Positions 51,054-63,595 of a stretch of 64,000 bases of DNA are shown here, in pieces (within the stretch, counting starts at the first letter, position 1; the number at the start of each line of letters is the position of its first letter). The notes below the pieces were generated by a model. The model saw only the letters and a program-made list of their open reading frames with translations. It made no database searches and was not told the DNA's origin. The stretch spans positions 15,860,071 to 15,924,070 of the forward strand of contig OZ024892.1 of assembly GCA_964017195.1 (NCBI GenBank), given 5' to 3'. Source of the stretch: Siderastrea radians (taxonomy: Eukaryota > Cnidaria > Anthozoa > Scleractinia > Rhizangiidae). Position numbers and translations under genes: made by a program.

Positions 51054-52401
51054 TAACCTGCGATCAGGCTCTATTTTCGTTTCGCTCGGTGAAACATTCA
51101 GGCGGGACGGGCGAAACGAAAAATAGAGCCTGATACAATTCTTCTACGGAACGTCTACCGCCCACTTTTTTGATTGATTGACATTCAACAAAACAGCCAA
51201 TCAAAATTTCTTCTGCTTGCACGATCCTCGGTATGCAAATTTCCTATAACGGCAATTCGCAGAAAGTCACGCAAATGTCGGCAAAATAAGAAAATCATAG
51301 GCTACGATATATCTTTTAGGCACAAGCACTCAAATTTACACGATTGCTAACTTGAAGGTTCCGGTATTGTACAATGTGCTCTGTCTGAGCTGAAACTGAA
51401 TGAAAATTCAAAACACGACAAGGTTGTCATGTACCAAAATATGCTGCATGCTTGAATCCTTTCCCATTTCAGGCATTTCAGGTGGTATCCGGAAATATTC
51501 TTTACGCATTTGTCACCGAATTTCTTCGTAAAAAACCTTGGGCAAATAAGAGAAGTACCTTCAGTTTCATTCTTTAGAATAAAGATAGAAATAAAACCGT
51601 TTATAAACAAAGGAGTATTTTGTAATTTAATTTAGTTCTAGAAGTAATAAATATTTGAGATTAGCAGCGAACCAGTTTATCTCTAAACAGCAGCGAAAGT
51701 TAAAACGAAGAACATCTATTATAAAACTAGTCAGATCCTTTGATGTCAATGTCAGAGATCAATAAAAACAATGAATGAATATAAACTGAAAATCGTTATT
51801 GCGACTTGATTGCGGTTCTGGCCAAACATCAGTTTACCGTTAAGTTTACCGAATTATCGGTTGACTTGTTGATTCTTGGCGAAAGATACTTGTTCGTCTG
51901 CTGTTCGTTTTGTTTTGTAAAACGCGGAAACAGCCACTACTCTGTTCATGTTATCAATACTAGCTGAAAGCCATCAAATGAAAATTCCGAGACACGATGC
52001 GATAAAACGGAATACATACTTCACTGTTGCTGTACTTCTCTGCTCCAGGTGAGAGACAGCTTGCGTCAAACCGAACGCCATTCTCAGGAGAGAAAGAAAT
52101 GGTGACAATTCTCCTAGAACGAAGAGAATTTATTAGAGCAACACATTTTACTTCGGCAGACTTGTTCCTTGGTTGTTCCTTGGCGATGGTGGTCGGATCG
52201 AAATCTCGTAGACAATTTACTTCCGTTGACAGCTCTATTGTTAAAGGGCCAATCAGATTGCGAGATTCCCGCGGCCAAAATTTGGCCGCCGACACGAACT
52301 CCTGTGAGAGATTGTATCAGGCCCTATTTTAGCGAGCGACCAACGTAAGAGAATATGAGAGCGATGCTAAAATTCGGCCTGATCGCAGGTTAGTCCGATC
52401 C
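51045..52401. mobile_element. Foldback-type transposon nested in the MULE-like element
   Basis: The element proper is 51054-52392 (1339 bp) with ends TAACCTGCGATCAGGC / GCCTGATCGCAGGTTA and a 9-bp target duplication GTCCGATCC (51045-51053, 52393-52401). Each end is itself a hairpin: at left ATCAGGCTCTATTTTCG pairs with CGAAAAATAGAGCCTGAT (to about 51133), and at right about 52308-52380 forms a similar structure. No coding capacity. Confidence 0.82.
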
Positions 52402-52849
52402 TGGTTTAATTTTGTCAACGGCCCGAACACAGCGAGCTTTCAGGTCACATTATTCGTTTCATTACAGTTCTACATTTCCTAAGTAATTATTATTATTCAG
52501 TGTAATTTTCACCCTTTTCATTTTTCTACCGTTACTGTTTTTTTTGTTATTTTTGCCTTTCAATTTTTTTCCCGTTACTCGTTTTCTAGTTTTTACCCTT
52601 GGAAAATTTTTCCCGTTACTCGTTTTCTCGTTACTGCGTTACTCGTTACTCGTTACTGCATTACTCGTTTTAGTAACACCCTGTTTTGCCTGTTAAATGT
52701 GTGGCAAAAGTAATTCCCATTTTTTTTATGTAGTTTTATTTCCTTTTTCTATTTCATGGATATTTTTCAAAAGTCGTAAAAAGCTAGAAAAATTCGGAGA
52801 GCATTCCTTTTGTTTACAGGTGCAAATGTGATACTTAGCAACTAAAAAA

Positions 52850-55800
52850 GCAAAATTTATTGGAAGTCTTAATTTTGACGTATCCGGTCTCATACCCAGC
52901 GCAGTATCTACTCGTCTACTCGTAATGGCATGTTCTTAGTTAAAACCTGGCAAGTTTGAAGCCATAAAACAAAATTATTCCAAAGCAACTGGGTGCTTTC
53001 GCAGTTCCAAAATAGATGAAAGAGAGTTTCAGTTTTCCTTTTACTGAAAGTACATTTTTCGTTGTCACTAAGACCTATCTTATACAGAAAGTCGTTAATT
53101 GTTGACAGGCGGCGGTGCAAAAATTTGAAATTAAAAACTCTAAGCTTCGAACTTTTAGTACACTCGAAAGCCAATAAATAGACAGATTTCCAGTTAATCT
53201 CATGGTCCTCCTCTGGCTCTGGGCAAATCTCTCTGCACCATTTTCCTTGGCTCCGAAGGGGTTGCTCGCTTTTACTTAAAACCAGCTTATTGTATATCAA
53301 TTTAGAGGGTTTAGCACTGCGCAAGAATTTTGAGAAAAAGGAGCAGTAGTTACTCGAAGGGGAATCCGTGTTTTGTCTGCGAAGACATCTAGCTGCTGCA
53401 ATAATTCCAAAAAAATTAAGGGGTCGAAGTTGGACATCATATCTGCTTTCAAACGAAGAAGGTGAAAGAAACTTGTCGGACTTATCCATTAAATGCCTGA
53501 TTTCGGTTATACCTTTAAGGAACCAATCTCTGTTAAAAACAGGTTTTCCATCTATCCTTATATAAGCGAGTTGTACCATAGGGGTGATGATAGGAACTGT
53601 TCCTTCGTTGTTACTTTATCTTCAAAAAACTTCTGACCAGATTGCCAGAAGTTCTTTAACCAAGGGATCTGATACCCTTATCAAGTTACTTGTATCTGTT
53701 TTATTTAAATTTCCCCGAAAAATCGCTTTACCACCATATTTTTTAAGTTCCGCGTCAAAGAAAAGCTTCCAATGACCACAGTTTTCGTTATCCAGGTACT
53801 TCTTCACCCAAACAGCTTTGAGAGATTTATTGAAAGATATTATGTCAATCATCTTGATTCCTCCTTCAGGGTAGTCATTTATCATGACATTTCTTTTTAT
53901 TTTATCTACTTTCTTGCTCCACAAAAATTTGTCGAATAGTGAGTTGATTTCTTGAATTGCTTCATAGTATGTAGGGAGGGGAGAGAGAATATTCATTAAT
54001 TGCGATGCTACAAGGCTTTTTAAGATCATGACTTTCCCCAACAAACTACGTCTGCGGAATTTCCAACACCCCAAGATCGCTAGCATTTTCTCCAATTTTT
54101 CTTTGTAATTTTGGGAAACAGTTATCTCAGGATCAGTTGAAAGCCAGACACCAAGTGCCTTAACCTTCTTAAATGGCCATTTGAAGTTTTTTTCTGGGCA
54201 CAACTTAAGATTGCAGTTTGTTTTGGAGCCAATCCACAGAGCTTCTGTTTTACCACAGTTGGGATTGAGACCAGACATTTTACCGAAATCATCTAGCAGT
54301 TTCACTGATTCTCGAAGGGATTCTTCAGAGCCATCTAGGATAAGCGTCGTATCATCGGCATATTGACTCAGCTTAATTTCCTCACCACAGACAGTTAAAC
54401 CTTTAATTTCCTTTGTTTTACGAACATTTTCCGCCATTATCTCAGCTGAAAGAATAAACAGATAAGGCGACAAAGGGCAACCTTGCCGGACTCTTCGCGT
54501 AAGTTCAAAAAAATTGCTTACCCATTCATTATTTAAAACACAACTTTCAATGTCTTGATAGAATACTTTTATCTGGAGAGTTCTCTGTATAAAAGGCCAT
54601 TCTAGAGTATCAAAAGCTTTCTCAAAATCGAGAAAAAGGAGGAGCCCAGGAATATTTTTCGCTGCAGTATATTTAATTACCCCGTCAATTAACCGAATAT
54701 TCTCTCCAATGAATCTGGTTTTAATAAATCCAGTTTGATCGTGGGAGATACGTTTCTGGAGAAATGGTTTAATACGATTTGCCAATGCTTTCTTTGCAAT
54801 CTTGTAGTCACAATTTAGTAACCTTAAAGGCCGCCAGTTTTTAACTAGATTAAGTTCCTCATCTTTTTTTGGGATAAGTTTAATAATTCCCCGTCTTTCT
54901 GATATCGGACGTTTACCATTTTCGTGTGAGTAATTTAGTGCATCAATCAAAATATCTGCCAACTCGTCCCAAAATACCTTATAAAATTCACTGGGTAGAC
55001 CATCCGTTCCAGGGGTTTTATCTGAATCCGTGTCTTGTAACGCCTTAAGACACTCCTCTTTCTTTAGCGGGCCTTCACATGTAGCTTGTTCCACATCGTT
55101 CAAGGCTTTTGGACTTTCGTGCAATGGAAAAACATGACTCAAATGATCTCCGCATTCTATTCTTGAACTGTATAAATTTTCATAACAAGATTCACATTCG
55201 TTTAGAATCTCGTTATCATGTTTTTCTAAAGCTGAAATTGACCTTTCGATTTCTTCTTGTTCTTCTGCCATCTTACGTTTTTTGAAGGCACAAACCGCAT
55301 AGAGTGCTCTCTAATCTTCATTTTCACCATCTCCCACAGAAGATTGGGATCGATTTTCTCATCCTTCGTATATTCGTCTTTAGTTTGTTGTACAACTGAT
55401 TTGATTAGAGCCACACATTCTGTATCTTCCAAGAGGGACGTGTTAAGTTTCCAAAATCCATGACCCATGTTATTGGAATGCAAGGACACTTTTATAGTAA
55501 TCGTAGAATGATCTGTTTTGTACCCTGGTATAATCACTGCATCAATAGTATTGCAAAAAGTGCTTTGGCTAACTAGAAAAAAATCAAGTCTACAGTGAAC
55601 TTCAGGACTTCTTTGACGCCACGTAAATTTGAGGAGGTCAGAGTGTAAGACTCTCCAGGCATCTATTAAATCCAAACTTTCCCTCAAGTCTTTAACAACC
55701 TCCAACGATTTCTTATGGGTTCTGGCAAGGCCGCCCTTTTTGTCTTTTTCAACATCGAGCACGAGATTAAAATCACCGCCTATTACGATTTCGTCGCATT

Positions 55801-56187
55801 TGAAGTCAAGTAAATGATAAGAGACATCCGCGAAAAAATTTGGGTCATCTTCATTAGGTGCATATATATTTGCCAAGGTAAAGTGCTTTCCGTTTGTTGT
55901 CAGGTCACAGATTATGAAACGTCCTCCGGGATCGGAGTAACTTTTCTGGATTTGAAAATTAAAGTTAGTATAGCTGCACCTGCTTTTTTGCTTGAATGGC
56001 AGCTGAACAGTGCTTGATAGCCCCATTCAGCTTTCCAATCATGTTGATTGCTTTCTGTGCAATGCGCCTCTTGAAGAAAGTATATTGACAGTTTTTTTGA
56101 TCGCATCCAGTTGAAAGTTTCCCGCCGCTTAGAAAAGTCCCCGAGACCTCTCACATTCATAGACCCTAATTTAAGATTCATTTTCAT
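52850..56187 (-). pseudogene. LINE ORF2: endonuclease and reverse transcriptase
   Basis: APE-type endonuclease starts at 56187 (GSMNVRGLG, LQEAHCTE). It is frameshifted near 55930 and continues with ANIYAPNED, IGGDFNLVL and TDHSTITI. After another shift near 55250 comes the reverse transcriptase (53622-55271) with FLDFEKAFDTLEW, RQGCPLSPYLF and catalytic YADDT, then a thumb region. A third shift leads to the C-terminal part 52908-53579. The order and spacing match L1/Tx1-type ORF2. At least three frameshifts inactivate it. Confidence 0.85.
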
Positions 56188-56736
56188 AGCTTCACGTAGA
56201 AGCCCGTGAAATTGGCCACCTTCGCCCCAACAACACTTCTGTTCTGAGTTGCAAGCAATAGTTTTTGAAAAGATATAAGTTAAATTCTAGTACAATGGTG
56301 TATCGTAAAAAGAAGAAAATTGATAGCAAATTGCTACGAAACAAAAAGTGCACATATCTTGGAGGCGTGTTAAGCAATCTTGTTGAATAGAAAAACAAAA
56401 GCTTACCAAGTTTAGTACTCACACCACGAAAACAAAACAAGAAAAATAACTCGAAATTAATTAACATACTGACAAAGACACTGAATAAAAAGAAATCTAC
56501 AAAGACCAGTAATGCCTTGCTTACTAAATAACCCCCAAGAACTTGTTTGGGCGTTTTCACACTTCATGTATTATTAGTGCTCCACCGTTAATTGGCAAGA
56601 GGGTAATTTATGCAATATAAAATAAACAGGGCAGTGTTATATTTTTTGTTAGAAAAGGAAAAATTAGCATAATTACTCTCAGAGAAAAAAAACATTCAGT
56701 AAGGTAAAGGCTCTTTTGGATGAATAAATTTGTCGT

Positions 56737-57546
56737 TTACATAAGCTTATCAGAGTACCTTTTGCTGAAATAGGCTGTTAGTCCTCTTTTTTTAGCTTCC
56801 TTGAGTCTATCTACCTGTGGCTTTCTCAAATCGTACAGTTCTTTGGGCATATCTTCGAAAACGCTGTAATCCTTATCCCTCAAAGTCTTCCTGGCTTGGT
56901 TTAGATCCTGATATCTGAGAAATCTTGCAATGATGGGTCTCGATTCGTTGGCTTTTGGCTTACCAAGTCGATGTACTCTCTGAAATTCGAACTTGTTGCG
57001 TGCGTTCGGAATTTGTAACTCCTGCTCCATAAAGTTGAATAGCACCTCTTTGGTATTTTCTACCTCCTGTCGACTCCCAACTTGATCATCATCCCGAGAC
57101 AGTTGAGGGTTTTCCTCCCCGATGCCAACGAACAACAGATTCTCTCTGCAGCTGTAGTGCTCCTGGTAAAGCATCTGCTTTTTGAGATTTTCATTCCCGA
57201 GTTGGGCAGCTTTGACATCCCTTTTCAGATCGGCGATATCTTCACCATTGAAAGTGACACTGGTTTCGAGCTCCTCCACTGTTTTATCCACTTTCTTAGA
57301 TTTTCTTTTCAGTTCTTTAACTTCTCTGTCAAGATTTGCTACGGATTCTTCTATGTTAGCAATCACCTCAAATACATTCTCCAACCTGCTCTCAATGTTG
57401 TCCAACTTTGACAGCTTCGCAAGGATCAAATCAATCTTCTGTTTCGCTTAAGATCGATTCGTTCTGAGCTTCTCGAGATCTCTCTTCTTCGGGACTATTA
57501 ATCCTATCAGACGATGTCTCTGATCTCACTTTTCGCTTCGCAGACA
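56737..57546 (-). pseudogene. LINE ORF1 (coiled coil plus RRM)
   Basis: The ATG at 57546 opens a short frame that ends near 57435. The main frame (57441-56737) continues with a coiled coil (LDREVKELKRKSKKVDKTVE) and the L1-type RRM/C-terminal domain (RENLLFVGIGEE, FEFQRVHRLGKP, RPIIARFLRY). One frameshift separates the start from the body. Confidence 0.78.
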
Positions 57547-57700
57547 TGAATAAGAGCCTTTAAATTTGCCAAAAAACTGCGGAGCACCAAGGCACACGTC
57601 CTACTCGCTCGCCATTCTCCCCAGTCTCTAACTTAAGAGACAATAATTTATTTGTATTGTTGGTTCACTGGTAGCTGCGTTAATTGTCATTTTCTCTTCT

Positions 57701-57900
57701 NNNNNNNNNNNNNNNNNNNNNNNNNNNNNNNNNNNNNNNNNNNNNNNNNNNNNNNNNNNNNNNNNNNNNNNNNNNNNNNNNNNNNNNNNNNNNNNNNNNN
57801 NNNNNNNNNNNNNNNNNNNNNNNNNNNNNNNNNNNNNNNNNNNNNNNNNNNNNNNNNNNNNNNNNNNNNNNNNNNNNNNNNNNNNNNNNNNNNNNNNNNN
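57701..57900. other. Assembly gap (200 N)
   Basis: Exactly 200 N, probably a placeholder length. Some polycystin exon sequence is missing here. Confidence 0.99.
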
Positions 57901-58599
57901 ATTCAGTGGAGAGGGGAGACTTCATCGCGCTGGTTGGCATCCATCTTTCTAACCACAACCGAGGATGTTTTTGTTTCTCAACCAGTGAAAATCGTTTTTA
58001 TCTCTGTTCTTCTGGCTTTGCGGCTGACGAGCAGGAAAAAGAAACCCGTAGAGCAACATGATGACTCCTCTGAAGGTCCCTCGTCCGACAGCGATAGCTC
58101 GCAAACATTATTCAACACGTCCAAGGAAAAAATTGAGAGTCAAAGGAAGTACAAGGTTACTGAAAGGAAAACAAACACATTTGCGAGAGACATGGTGTTT
58201 TCGTGCGTTTTCCTTATTTTTCTCATGATTGTCTGCTATGGAGATAAGAATGAACATCGATATCGCATGGCTAAAGCTACAAATGATGGTTTCAGTAAAC
58301 TTCATAAGGTGAGCAATGCATGCAACATATTGCACACATTGTTTTCCTGTATGACAGCCTCTTTCCCCTCTTTACTGATAACTGAGTCACTTCCGTATTC
58401 TAATCCACAGAGTGTACTGAATCTGAAATGGAATTTACAATAGAGTCGTTACATTTTTTCAAATTTACTTAGATTTTGAATGACAGTGAATATATGAAAT
58501 GCTCATATATGTGAACTGCGGACTGAAATATTAGATGATGATGATCATCGCAGTTAATGATATCAACTTAAACAGCCGATAAAAGAAACCTGAAAAAAA

Positions 58600-58670
58600 A
58601 AATTCAGGCTCGAACGAGACTCGAACTCATGACCTCTGCTATACCGGTGCAACGCTTTAAAAGGTAACGA
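58600..58670 (-). repeat. tRNA-derived SINE fragment in intron
   Basis: On the minus strand it reads GGTATAGCAGAGGTCATGAGTTCGAGTCTCG, with a B-box-like GAGTTCGAGTC. It resembles a cnidarian SINE family. Confidence 0.55.
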
Positions 58671-59624
58671 TGGTCGTCATTATTTCATATCACTCAGTTT
58701 TTGTTTAAATGTAGATAAAAGTGCAAATATATTTACATACGACGAATACTTCAGTGCCTCACATAATCACAGCAATAAACACAACAAGCTACAGTCCCAG
58801 GTAGTTATTGATAGAAGATCTGCGTTAACAATAACTAGGATGGCACGACAAACATCGCTCTGTCGATATGTTAAAAATCCATCTGTATACTACAACGTCT
58901 TTGTAAAATATTTTAGCGAGGCCGCTTCCAATCTCGGCAAATATCCCCCACTATTCACTTCCACTTCGGTGAATAATTCTCAATTTTGCTCACAGATCAG
59001 GAACAGTTCTCAGCTATGGAACTGGTTTGACGAGGTTCTGATTCCAGCGACCTTTGCAGGCGAGTGGTACAGTGGAAGAAAAGAAACGACCACAGAGTAC
59101 ACTGGAAACAAACGATCCATTTTAGTCGGTATGCCGCGTTTGAGACAACTAAGAGCTTTAAAAGGTACCAAATGTTTCGCCTTTCTTCAAGTTATCTTCA
59201 CTACTTTACCAAAGGAATGTATACTTAACAGGTATTCAACTTGCGCGCGTTGTATATCAGATAACAAACAACGCCCCGAGTTGGTTTCAGTTGACTGTCA
59301 TAAAACGAAAACCCACGTGATTACTGTAGCCAATCGCAACGGGCGAAAATAAGACATTGAACCAACCAAAACTCAACGTAAATGCAGCGTCAAGCGCGGG
59401 AAAATCCTTGTGAGCAAGTCACGATTGGTTTTGGTTTTATATCTTTATGGTTGAGAAAGTGTCTTTCTTTCTTTTAATCAATCACAGAGCGCAGTAAGGC
59501 AAAACCAAATGCTTTTGCCACTCAGTTGAAATCTCTCTTACCTTGGTAATCGCTCCGAATATGCTGTGAATTAAGAAACCGTTTTTTAAACGACCTATTC
59601 CTATTCTTATTTATTTCCCTTAAT

Positions 59625-59765
59625 TTTAATGTAGTAAAATATTGTAATTTTTAAATGTATATTGTAAATTTTAATTTATTTTAAGTAGTAGAGTATCCCC
59701 AATTAGCTGTCACAAGCTAAATACCCACCCTGACACTTTAATAAAGTTATTCATTCATTCATATT
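59625..59765 (+). mobile_element. LINE 3' tail with ATTC repeats
   Basis: CCCCAATTAGCTGTCACAAGC..CCCTGACACTTTAATAAAG followed by ATTC repeats: the 3' end of a CR1/L2-type element in the polycystin intron. Confidence 0.65.
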
Positions 59766-59924
59766 TATGGAAAGAACTTTTATATCGCAACGAAACATTT
59801 GCAACAAAATAACAGTTATTGGCTGATAATGTCTGTATGAACGTTAACAACACAACCGTTGATGTAACCTTTTATAAACCATTTTCAGTTGGATGCATGT
59901 CGCCTACTCGTAACGTAGTAACAA

Positions 59925-60500
59925 AATCTAATTGATAGATTGTAACCATATAACGCCAGTGCGGTATTCTTTACACTGGCTACCCGTTCAATATCGTATT
60001 TGTTTTAAAATACTTATTCTTACTTTCAAGGCGATTCATGGCCTCGCGCCTGAATACATAAGTAATCTGATAAGTGTTAAAGATGTATCGAAATACAGTC
60101 TTAGATCCAACGGTGGCTTGCTGCTCCATCAACCTAACGCCCGAATTCGAAAGACACTAGGGGACAGATCTTTTACGTCTGCTGCCCCTACCCTTTGGAA
60201 CAAGCCTCCTGCACATTTATGGAACATGGACAATTTTTTAATTTTAAATCTAGCCTGAAAACTCATCTTTTTAGAATTGCTTTTAATGTAGGATAAGATT
60301 TCGTAGCTTTTATCAAGATTAGATTATCGGTGATATTATTTTTATCTTTTTTATTGTACTTTTTCAATTGTAATTTTTTATAATTTATAGTTTTTTTTAC
60401 CGTTTTCATTTTAATATCTCAGTTGTAAAGCGTATTTGATCATATTTACATATTAATTTGCGCTATATAAGTTTCACATATTTTTGTTAGTAATATTAAG
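59925..60500 (+). mobile_element. CR1/L2-type LINE ORF2 end in intron
   Basis: Encodes SLHWLPVQYRICFKILILTF, HGLAPEYISNLI, YSLRSNGGLLL and LGDRSFTSAAPTLWN, the standard ORF2 C terminus. A frameshift in a T run near 60240 precedes the SSLKTHLFRIAF end. The 3' end is AT-rich. Confidence 0.8.
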
Positions 60501-62280
60501 CGTACCTAAAGTCTGTAGTTTAATTATTTCCTGCAATTTATAGTGAACCGGATTTCTCTCTGTAACCCTGAGCGGTTACAGAGAAATACTTGCACTATGA
60601 CCTTATTTTACAAATAACTGCGAGTTTGTCTAGATAGGTTGCCGCTCAATTCATTTGTACACCACTTTTTTTCAGATTCCTGTAACGTGCAAAGCCTTTT
60701 TAGTAATTCCATACCTTCCTGTTACGATTTCTACTCCGAAGACGAAGAAGACAAAATGGGATGGGAGGCACTTTCGAATAACACTTCGTTCAAGTGGTCG
60801 ACGATTGATTGCCCTGAAAACTTGAAATACAGATCTAACGAGGAATTAGGAAGCCATCGAAGTCAAGGTGTGCACGCTCTTTACGGTGGAGGAGGTTACG
60901 TAGCGAATCTGAAATACGAGGCAAAAACGACCCGACGGATTCTAAACATCACGAAGAAAGGATGGATAGATCGTCAAACTAGGCTGGTTATGGTAGAGCT
61001 TTCTACGTTCAACGTAGCCACTAAGCTACTAACAGTTACTACCTTATATTTTGAGATGCTTCCTACCGGATATTTGGAGACATCCACGAGAACCCAAGTA
61101 ATGCCACTGTTTAAAACTGATTCTACGGCGACCGAGGTTTACCTAGTCACTTTTCTTATCTTCGCCTTTGTTCTTGGTTATTATTCAGTGAGCAAATGTA
61201 TCAGGATTTTTCAGTTGAAATGCTCATACTTTTTATCGATTTGGAACTGGCTTGAAATATTACTTTTTTATCGATTTGGAACTGGCTCGAAATGCTTCAA
61301 ATTATAAGCGCAATACTTGTGATTGCGTTTTCCATCCAAAGAGAGGTAGAGATGTCAGGTGTTTTGCAACAACTTAAGAGAAATCCGTTTGTCTCTATCA
61401 GTTTTCACGATACGCTGTTCTGGTTTCAGACAGAAAACAGCATGATCTGTATCGCTGTCACCGTTGCCGTGTTGCGTCTGTTAAGACTGTTAAAGTTTAA
61501 CAAAAATGTTATAGTGCTGTTATTGGAGAAGAGAAAGTCTCTGCGACCAGTCGTGAATTTTACAGTAGTTCTCGCCCTCGTCTTTGTCGCTTCTGGACAT
61601 GCAGGGTTCCTCCTGTTCGGCAAAAATGTGTACATGTTTTCTTCGTTAAAGCAGGTTATTGTGTCGCAATTTCTCATGAGTCTTGGAGGCCCTGCACCAC
61701 ATTCAGAGCTGCAACAGGTGGACAGAGTCCTTGCCAAGTTGTACTCCCAAAGTTTCCTTTTCCTTACGATGATCATCCTTATCAACATGTTTGTGGCAAT
61801 TTTAAATGAGTCTCAAAGCGAATCCAACATCTCAGCCAAAGAAAACGACGATATGGAAGTGGCTAATTTATTGCTATCAAAATTTTCAAATTTTCTGGGC
61901 GTAAATAGAGCGCATTCTCCCAAGGCAAGCCACGAGAGGGAGACTGTGAAAGAAAGGGCAGAAACAGGAGAGATTTCTTCGACCGCGGTTACCCAGGAAG
62001 GTAGTAAACTAGAAGTCTCAGACGATACGGAGGTGTCAAGCAAATGCATGGCAAAAAACAATCCCCAAACAAATGGCTTACATGAATGTTTTGAACCTCT
62101 TGTTAGCGTCCCTTGCCGAGATGGATATGCAATGTCATCAACACCACGCAATTCATTCAATGGGCAAAGCGAGCCCATAGGACTCGGTTGCTCCGTTTTA
62201 CCAGATGGATATGCTATTCCATCAATTCAAACAAATACAATCGTTGGACAAAGCGGTTCTTCCCAATTTTGTGGAAGTTA

Positions 62281-62880
62281 ACTATTCCTAGAGAGGTGCG
62301 ATATGTCACCAGCTTCACAATATTCATCCTACGAGGACATGAAGACTTCAACTATTCTCAGAAGATCAATGTTAGTGGGAGAGCAAAACGAATCTACAGA
62401 CGACCTACGTTATTGGCTTTCGCCAGCCAGTTCTACACTATCATTGGATTCTCTAACATCGTTATGTGAGCAAAGACAGCCTTCAGTATTTCCTCTTAAC
62501 TCCCTTTCACTAGGACCAGAGTGCAAAGTCATCGATTTCATGCAATTCATTCGATGTTCATTTGGGTCATAAAAACCTTTTTTCTTCTTCATTTTCACTA
62601 GACAGCTATGCGATGCCATCAACTAGGAATTCGTTCGATGCTAAGAGCGAGCGAGAATTATTTTGCTTTTCGGTGACACCAGACAGCTATTATGGGCAAA
62701 TCCAGCCTTTGGCTCCTCCTGAAAGATCAAGTTTTCCACACAGATCTGCAACGTCATCAACTGCACACAATTCCTTCAATTCGGAGTCATCAGTGAAAGA
62801 GTCCAGTCCAATAGTTGACGTAGACAACAAAAAAAATCTGAAGAGTGATACTGTCGTACCGTTCACTTCGCCAGTGATGT
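62281..62880 (+). pseudogene. Degenerate continuation of the polycystin tail
   Basis: Repeats of a tail motif (DGYAMSSTPRNSFNGQSE at about 62120; then SYAMPSTRNSFDAKSE and SATSSTAHNSFNSESS in shifted frames) run past the stop at 62281, up to a TAA at 62879. The original C terminus was probably a longer Ser-rich repeat region. Confidence 0.6.
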
Positions 62881-62944
62881 AAATATTAGACATTTCAGGG
62901 TCAGCGCATGGGATTCAAGCAACGATTCAGTGGACCATTCCTAC

Positions 62945-63475
62945 CTTCCCTTGCACCAAGAGCCTGGTAAAACCAGGGTTTTACCCTGGTCCAAGCCTGG
63001 TTAAAAAACCAGGGTACCCTGGTTCTTAAACCAGGCTTACCAGACTCAAACCCTATGTTTGAAAAAGTCTTGTAACCCCGGTTACCCTGGTTATTTAGAA
63101 AACCAGGGTTACCAGACATACCAGGGTAACCAGGGTTTAAGCAGACTCTGAGAAGTCTGGGCTAACCTAGGTTACCCTGGTTACCCTGGTAAGTCTGGTA
63201 ACCCTGGTTTTCTAAATTACCAGGGTTACCCGGGTTTAACCAGGCTCTTAAGGTCTGGGTTGACCAGGGTAACCCTGGTGAACCTGGTTAGCATATTTTA
63301 CTGAAAACCAGGCTTACCAGACTCGGACCCTATGTGCAAAAAAGCCTGGTTAACCCCGGTTTCCCTGGTAAGCCCGGTAACCGTGGTTGTCTGAATAACC
63401 AGGGTCACCCAGGTACATTATTTTTGACTATAACATCTGGGTCAACCCTGGTAAGCTTGGTTTTTCTAAGAAGCC
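62945..63475. repeat. Palindromic CCAGGGTTACCCTGG minisatellite
   Basis: Many irregular copies of ACCAGGGTTACCCTGGTT-like units in both orientations, each close to self-complementary. They could fold into many alternative hairpins. Confidence 0.9.
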
Positions 63476-63595
63476 TGGTGATGCTGGGAAATTTCAAGAA
63501 AGCATTGGAAACCAGTAAACTGAGGCTTGTATCCAATGTTCAAAAAGACTAGAAAGCACAGTATCCTTAACAGTGGATAACATGGATATAGTCCT

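Larger units (their letters stand above)
48111..52690. mobile_element. MULE-like inverted-repeat transposon nested in the LINE
   Basis: The element proper is 48120-52681 (4562 bp), bordered by a 9-bp target duplication TGTTTTGCC (48111-48119, 52682-52690). The ends GGGTGTTACTAAAACGAGTAA are inverted repeats of about 270 bp built from GAGTAACG-type short repeats. No transposase ORF is seen, so it is non-autonomous. The 9-bp duplication and long inverted repeats suggest the Mutator-like class. Confidence 0.82.
47697..57646 (-). mobile_element. Near full-length L1/Tx1-like LINE inserted in the polycystin exon
   Basis: Minus-strand non-LTR element of about 5.4 kb once the nested transposon is removed. 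The 3' end at left has AATAAAG then an A-rich tail (plus-strand T run at 47697-47718). The 5' end at right is close to 57646. A 15-bp target duplication flanks it. ORF1 and ORF2 are described separately. Frameshifts in both ORFs indicate it is no longer active. Confidence 0.88.
57662..62280 (+). pseudogene. Polycystin-1-like gene, 3' exons (channel region)
   Basis: Continuation of the exon broken at 47682. It resumes at 57662, crosses the N gap, then carries WLASIFLTTTEDVFVSQPVKI and ends at 58308 (donor AAG|GTGAGC). The next exon, 58996-59164, has WNWFDEVLIPATFAGEWYSG and LVGMPRLRQLR, a polycystin hallmark. The last exon starts at 60676 (acceptor TTTTTTCAG|) and contains RQTRLVMVELSTFNVATKLL, the pore-side TM segments, and a Ser-rich tail from about 61880. 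A 35-bp tandem duplication at about 61235-61304 shifts the frame, and the tail stops at 62281. Confidence 0.8.
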
